A stretch of DNA of 8,781 bases from Rhodospirillales bacterium. Lineage in GTDB: Bacteria; Pseudomonadota; Alphaproteobacteria; Rhodospirillales; Casp-alpha2. Location: contig JAJFIE010000392.1 in the NCBI GenBank assembly GCA_021775275.1, positions 1 through 8,781 on the forward strand. The letters are read 5' to 3'. This document shows, one piece after another, positions 5,966 to 8,781 of the stretch (its first letter is position 1; the number at the start of each line of letters is the position of its first letter). The position numbers were made by a program, and so were the translations under genes. A model generated the notes under the pieces. That model saw only the letters and a list, made by a program, of their open reading frames with translations. It did not search any database and had not been told where the DNA came from.

Positions 5966-6430
5966 TTAATTTTCGGCAGGTTTCCACTGCAACAAAACCA
6001 TGCCCGCTATCACCAGTAAGGTCCCCAGCACCCGGCTCGGGGTGATCGCTATTGGGCGGTATCCGATGAGCCCGAAATGATCAAGCAGGAGCGAGGAGAT
6101 CATTGTTCCGACAACACCCGTCGCAACGAAAGCTGCCGCCCCAAGCTTTGGCGCCAGCGTTAGCGCCGAGAATACAAACGTGGCGCCCAGCAGCCCACCG
6201 GTCCATGCCCACCAGGGAGCGAGCGCAATGCCGGTAAAGCTTGGCAAAGGGGCGCGAAACACAATAGCCATGACGACAAGTGCGAGACTGGCGACCACTG
6301 TATTTGTGAGCGCCGCCAGCAACGGGTGGCCCAGATACTGGGCAAGTGTGCCGTTGGCGCCAGCCTGAACCGGATAACCCATGGAAATAACAAGAACCAA
6401 CAGTACCAGGTATGTCGCGCTAATAGCCAT
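5966..6430 (-). CDS. DMT-superfamily YdcZ-type membrane protein
   Basis: The 154-aa inner-membrane protein has about five hydrophobic segments (roughly residues 5-20, 38-59, 73-92, 98-115 and 133-148). It shows the features of the YdcZ/DUF606 half-size branch of the drug/metabolite transporter superfamily: PVQAGANGTL (20-29), LLGATFV (80-86), APKLGAA (93-99), and GVVGTMISSLLLDHFGLIGY (105-124). The substrate is unknown for the family, and members often act as pairs or dimers. No second half-transporter is visible here. I prefer the ATG at 6430 because AAGGG lies 8 nt upstream; a GTG at 6439 would add three residues. It starts 18 nt after the acetyltransferase stop, so the two are very probably cotranscribed. 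Confidence 0.82.
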   Translation of the reverse strand: MAISATYLVLLVLVISMGYPVQAGANGTLAQYLGHPLLAALTNTVVASLALVVMAIVFRAPLPSFTGIALAPWWAWTGGLLGATFVFSALTLAPKLGAAAFVATGVVGTMISSLLLDHFGLIGYRPIAITPSRVLGTLLVIAGMVLLQWKPAEN

Positions 6431-6448
6431 TTTCTGCACCCTTTCCGG

Positions 6449-6994
6449 TTACGCAGCAGCGATCAGAACCGAGCCGTCGTTCTGTGCTATGCCCAGGTCC
6501 AGCCGTTTGGTCATGGGGATGGCTCCGTCGATCGGGCATGCCAACCGGACCGGCATATCAGGCGGGCGATGGGTAAAACCGTTGCGGGCATAAAACAGGA
6601 CGACGTCTGAGCCTGACCACACACCGGCCCGGTGATAGCCGTCCTGATGCGCCGCCCGTTCGGCCATCATCAGCATGATACCGCCATAACCCTGGCCCTG
6701 ACAGGCGGGTTCGATGGCGACGGCGCGGACCTCGACCTCGCGGCCCCGACCGTGATCTTCCATGTCCTGCAAACCCAGGGTTCCGATGACGATTCCGTTT
6801 CTGAGCAGGATCAGGGCCGTGTAGTCGTCGCCGTACTGATCCGGGTAATCACGATCATAGGGGCCAAACTGTTTCATGGCTTCCATACTCCATATGCTGC
6901 GTTCACGGATCGAGTGGTAGCTATCCCACTCGGTGTCGGTTTCCGGGCGGCGCAATTCGAACCGCCCGTCGTTGGTCAACGCTATGCATTTCAT
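6449..6994 (-). CDS. GNAT-family N-acetyltransferase
   Basis: The 181-aa protein has the GNAT fold: an N-terminal helical region with YHSIRERSIW (26-35), a beta strand LILLRNGIVIGTLGL (61-75), and acetyl-CoA-binding motif A VRAVAIEPACQGQGYGG (89-105, with Gln99, Gly102 and Gly104 in the Q-x-x-G-x-G position). Motif B is VLFYARNGF (132-140). The acceptor substrate cannot be told; small-molecule amines or protein N-termini are both possible. A longer open frame reaches back to 7051, but it runs through a rho-independent terminator. I therefore choose ATG 6994, which has GGGAG (7004-7008) 9 nt upstream. It forms a two-gene unit with the YdcZ-type membrane protein. No promoter is visible between the terminator and this start. 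Confidence 0.85.
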   Translation of the reverse strand: MKCIALTNDGRFELRRPETDTEWDSYHSIRERSIWSMEAMKQFGPYDRDYPDQYGDDYTALILLRNGIVIGTLGLQDMEDHGRGREVEVRAVAIEPACQGQGYGGIMLMMAERAAHQDGYHRAGVWSGSDVVLFYARNGFTHRPPDMPVRLACPIDGAIPMTKRLDLGIAQNDGSVLIAAA

Positions 6995-7013
6995 TTCACC
7001 AGTCTCCCACAAC

Positions 7014-7042
7014 AAAAAAGCCCGCGGGGATGATCCGCGGGC
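7014..7042 (-). terminator. Rho-independent terminator downstream of leuB and small ORF
   Basis: In minus-strand direction, GCCCGCGG (7042-7035) pairs perfectly with CCGCGGGC (7027-7020) across a 7-nt loop, followed at once by T6 (7019-7014). This is a textbook intrinsic terminator for transcripts coming from leuB. It ends only 5 nt before the GGGAG of the acetyltransferase, so transcription of that gene needs read-through or a promoter overlapping the terminator. Confidence 0.92.
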
Positions 7043-7052
7043 CTGGTTCAAT

Positions 7053-7067
7053 ACGTAAAATTTACGT
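7053..7067. repeat. AT-rich 15-bp palindrome before the terminator
   Basis: ACGTAAA-A-TTTACGT has perfect 7-bp arms around one base. It lies between the small ORF stop (7085) and the terminator hairpin (7042). It could be an operator or a second weak hairpin near the 3' end of the leuB transcript. No T-run of note follows. Confidence 0.35.
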
Positions 7068-7084
7068 TTTAGTTCAGACCCGCA

Positions 7085-7213
7085 TCACCGCTTTGCTTTC
7101 ACAATAGCTTGGGTGGCTACGGTTACGATGACGATAGCAAGGGCGAGCGCAGCCGAAAACGCGCCAGCGGTGGCGGCGTTCGTCAGGTCAAACATGGTTG
7201 CGGTCTGTGTCAT
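7085..7213 (-). CDS. Candidate 42-aa single-pass membrane peptide
   Basis: The frame starts at ATG 7213 (or ATG 7195, giving 36 aa) and stops at TGA 7087-7085. After a short polar N-terminus (MTQTATMFDLTNAA), residues about 15-38 form one hydrophobic helix of Ala, Leu, Ile and Val, ending in Lys39, Lys41, Arg42. The positive-inside rule suggests the C-terminus is in the cytoplasm. There is no lipobox Cys and no cleavable-signal pattern, so an entericidin-type lipoprotein is unlikely. It lies 35 nt after the leuB stop and 42 nt before the intrinsic terminator, a position that fits a small gene at the end of the leuB transcript. Against it: no Shine-Dalgarno sequence precedes either ATG. I do not recognise the sequence. 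Confidence 0.45.
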   Translation of the reverse strand: MTQTATMFDLTNAATAGAFSAALALAIVIVTVATQAIVKAKR

Positions 7214-7248
7214 CGTGCTGAAAGGTCTACAGGAACTTGGTTTTCGGG

Positions 7249-8361
7249 TCAACCCGTGAGCTTGTCCAGTTCCATGGTGATGGCTTCACCCATGCCGGTG
7301 GTCGATACGCGGGCCTTGCCGTCCTGCATGATATCGCCGGTGCGAAGCCCGCCCGCCAGAACGTTCTGCACGGCGGTCTCGATCAGGTCGGCGTCTTCGC
7401 CCATGTCGAAGGAATAGCGCAGGCACATGGCGAACGACAGGATACAGGCCAGCGGATTGGCGCTACCTTCCCCGGCAATGTCGGGGGCCGAGCCGTGGAC
7501 CGGCTCATACAGCGCCTTGCGCCGTCCGCTCTCGTCTTCACCGCCGAGGGACGCCGAGGGCAACATGCCCAGCGATCCGGTCAGCATGGCGGCGCAATCG
7601 GACAGGATATCGCCGAACAGATTATCGGTGACCATGACATCGAACTGTTTGGGATTGCGTACCAGCTGCATGGCGCAGTTGTCGGCGTACATGTTTTCCA
7701 GCGTCACGTCCGCGTAGTCCGCCGCGTGCAGCTTGCCCACAACCTCGCGCCACAGCACGCCGGTTTCCATGACGTTGGCTTTCTCGACGCTGTGCACCTT
7801 GTTGCCGCGTTTGCGGGCCAGTTCGAACGCCACGCGGGCGACGCGTTCAATCTCGGGCGACGTATAGACCTGGGTATCGATGCCGCGTTTGGTGCCGTCC
7901 GCCAAAGTCTCGATGCCACGGGGTTCCCCGAAATACACGCCGCCGGTCAGCTCACGAACGATCAGGATATCAAGGCCCCGGACCAGTTCGGTTTTCAGCG
8001 ACGACGCCTCGGCCAGCGCATCAAACACCAGCGCCGGGCGCAGATTGGCATAGAGGTCCATTTCCTTGCGTAAGCCGAGCAACCCCGCCTCCGGGCGATG
8101 CTCGCGCGCCACATTGTCCCATTTGGGGCCGCCCACCGCGCCCAACAGAACCGCGTCCACGGCCATGGCGTCGGCCAGCGTCTCGTCGGACAGCGCCGTG
8201 CCGTGCGCATCATAGGCCGCACCGCCCACAAGGCCCTCGTCCACATCAAAGGAAACAGAGCGTTTCGCCGCCATCCAGCCGATGACGCGCCGCACCTCGC
8301 CCATGACTTCCGGACCAATGCCGTCACCGGCGAGAATGAGCAGTTTCTTGTTGACGGACAT
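7249..8361 (-). CDS. leuB: 3-isopropylmalate dehydrogenase
   Basis: The 370-aa cytoplasmic enzyme oxidises and decarboxylates (2R,3S)-3-isopropylmalate with NAD+ in leucine biosynthesis. Landmarks are the N-terminal [13 protein letters not shown] (7-19), [10 protein letters not shown] (73-82), the substrate-binding arginines Arg98 ([13 protein letters not shown]), Arg108 and Arg136 ([11 protein letters not shown], with Tyr143), and Lys194 (VEKANV). The Mg2+-binding aspartates are Asp227 (YADN), Asp251 and Asp255 ([10 protein letters not shown]), and the NAD-binding [12 protein letters not shown] is at 286-297. Length and catalytic residues are those of a complete LeuB. ATG 8361 has AAGGAA (8367-8372) 5 nt upstream. 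leuCD is not adjacent in this window: the upstream 176 bp lead to a divergent unrelated gene, so leuB has its own promoter here. Confidence 0.96.
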   Translation of the reverse strand: MSVNKKLLILAGDGIGPEVMGEVRRVIGWMAAKRSVSFDVDEGLVGGAAYDAHGTALSDETLADAMAVDAVLLGAVGGPKWDNVAREHRPEAGLLGLRKEMDLYANLRPALVFDALAEASSLKTELVRGLDILIVRELTGGVYFGEPRGIETLADGTKRGIDTQVYTSPEIERVARVAFELARKRGNKVHSVEKANVMETGVLWREVVGKLHAADYADVTLENMYADNCAMQLVRNPKQFDVMVTDNLFGDILSDCAAMLTGSLGMLPSASLGGEDESGRRKALYEPVHGSAPDIAGEGSANPLACILSFAMCLRYSFDMGEDADLIETAVQNVLAGGLRTGDIMQDGKARVSTTGMGEAITMELDKLTG

Positions 8362-8404
8362 GGGGCTTCCTTTGGATATGTCTGACGCGGGTTATTGTCA
8401 CTAA

Positions 8405-8441
8405 GGACAGCCTGTTTAATGGCCGGACAGGCATTCGTCAA
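8405..8441 (-). promoter_or_regulatory. Candidate leuB promoter with nested repeats
   Basis: On the minus strand, TTGACG (8441-8436), a 17-bp spacer and TAAACA (8418-8413) give a possible promoter with a good -35 and a poor -10. The same stretch holds GGACAG direct repeats at 8405-8410 and 8425-8430 (20 bp apart, about two helical turns) and an inverted repeat GCCTGT/ACAGGC (8410-8415/8427-8432), which could be an operator. No leucine-codon leader peptide was seen. Confidence 0.35.
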
Positions 8442-8477
8442 ATGGGGTTTGTAGTTAGAATGTAGTGGGGCGAGTCA

Positions 8478-8506
8478 TTGACGGATTATCGAATTCATTT
8501 TATAAA
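8478..8506 (+). promoter_or_regulatory. Strong candidate sigma70-type promoter of the edge gene
   Basis: TTGACG (8478-8483), an exact 17-bp spacer and TATAAA (8501-8506) match the consensus at 5 of 6 positions each, in an AT-rich stretch. Transcription would start near 8513, giving a leader of about 25 nt with AAGGA (8525-8529). Confidence 0.6.
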
Positions 8507-8537
8507 TTAGAAAAAATGAATTTGAAGGATTTAAAGA

Positions 8538-8781
8538 ATGATATCTAAACGTCTTGAAGCAATTCTCAATGAAGAAGCAGGTAAGGTAGATATACCACAT
8601 CGCTCTCATGCTGATATGGTTCAACGGTTCCAGTATTTGCGCCGATCAAGATTGCTCCCAAAGAGTCGCGGGAAACACGCACAACATTTGAACCTGAGTG
8701 AAATTGTCTCTGGTATTTTGTCTTTATCAACCGTGAAGCCGGGATACTCTGCTACTGCTGCTATAATTTTGAAAAAACTGC
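8538..8781 (+). CDS. Unknown protein, 3' part outside the window, HTH-like look
   Basis: The frame runs from ATG 8538, with AAGGA 8 nt upstream, for 81 codons to the window edge without a stop. I do not recognise the product. It starts MISKRLEAILNEEAG, then has a basic helical stretch with MVQRFQYLRRSRLLPKSRG (27-45), a segment HLNLSEIVSGILSL (50-63), and TVKPGYSATAAIILKKL (65-81). Two short helices joined by LLPKSRG and followed by LSLSEI-like text suggest a small winged-helix or regulatory domain, but this is only an impression. Similar unnamed proteins may occur in alphaproteobacteria and their mobile elements. Base use is clearly different from its neighbours: 26 G+C in 60 bases at 8581-8640, against the GC-rich leuB, with many TTG, ATA and AAA codons. 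This fits recent acquisition. Confidence 0.6.
   Translation, partial: MISKRLEAILNEEAGKVDIPHRSHADMVQRFQYLRRSRLLPKSRGKHAQHLNLSEIVSGILSLSTVKPGYSATAAIILKKL

Noticed and set aside
6995..7051. Longer acetyltransferase start at 7051
   Set aside because: The extra 19 residues would be encoded by the terminator hairpin and T-run, while ATG 6994 has a well-spaced GGGAG.
7237..8073. Plus-strand open frame of 278 codons
   Set aside because: It is antisense to leuB and results from the high GC content.

Overview
The window looks like a free-living alphaproteobacterium, probably of the Rhodospirillales type. That placement is inferred from the gene content (mesaconyl-CoA hydratase beside a CitE/Mcl-type enzyme, leuB near asd, single-domain response regulators with a GPDRRR-type tail) and from the high GC of most genes. 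Most of the window is ordinary chromosomal metabolism. There are no tRNA or rRNA genes, CRISPR arrays, transposases or phage structural genes.

Left part (1-3228): a strongly structured non-coding stretch (about 5-96) is followed by two minus-strand genes of acyl-CoA metabolism. These are a CitE-like malyl-CoA lyase/thioesterase (1356-2249) and the mesaconyl-CoA hydratase mch (227-1285). They are separated by a 26-bp tandem repeat whose units can each fold into a hairpin. Pyridoxal kinase pdxY (2323-3228) is divergent from the CitE-like gene, across a 73-bp region that carries a consensus TATAAT.

Middle (3229-4854): two tandem paralogous CheY-like receivers on the plus strand (3422-3928 and 4060-4722) each carry a basic FFGP-x-RRR tail. 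The second also ends in a peptide that resembles the CheY-binding motif of FliM. A 62-bp tandem repeat of palindromic units (4720-4843) starts at the stop codon of the second regulator.

Right part (4855-8361): all minus strand, transcribed leuB -> candidate 42-aa membrane peptide -> rho-independent terminator -> GNAT acetyltransferase -> YdcZ-type membrane protein -> asd. leuB (leucine) and asd (Thr/Met/Lys/peptidoglycan precursor) are familiar neighbours in this group. Here they are separated by the acetyltransferase/YdcZ pair. The terminator lies only 5 nt from the acetyltransferase ribosome binding site.

Right edge (8362-8781): a good sigma70-type promoter drives a plus-strand gene of lower GC (8538-, cut by the window end) that I do not recognise.

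No complete new system is evident. The most interesting items are the twin receivers with their tails, the two hairpin-forming tandem repeats, the small membrane ORF and its terminator arrangement, and the unknown edge gene.
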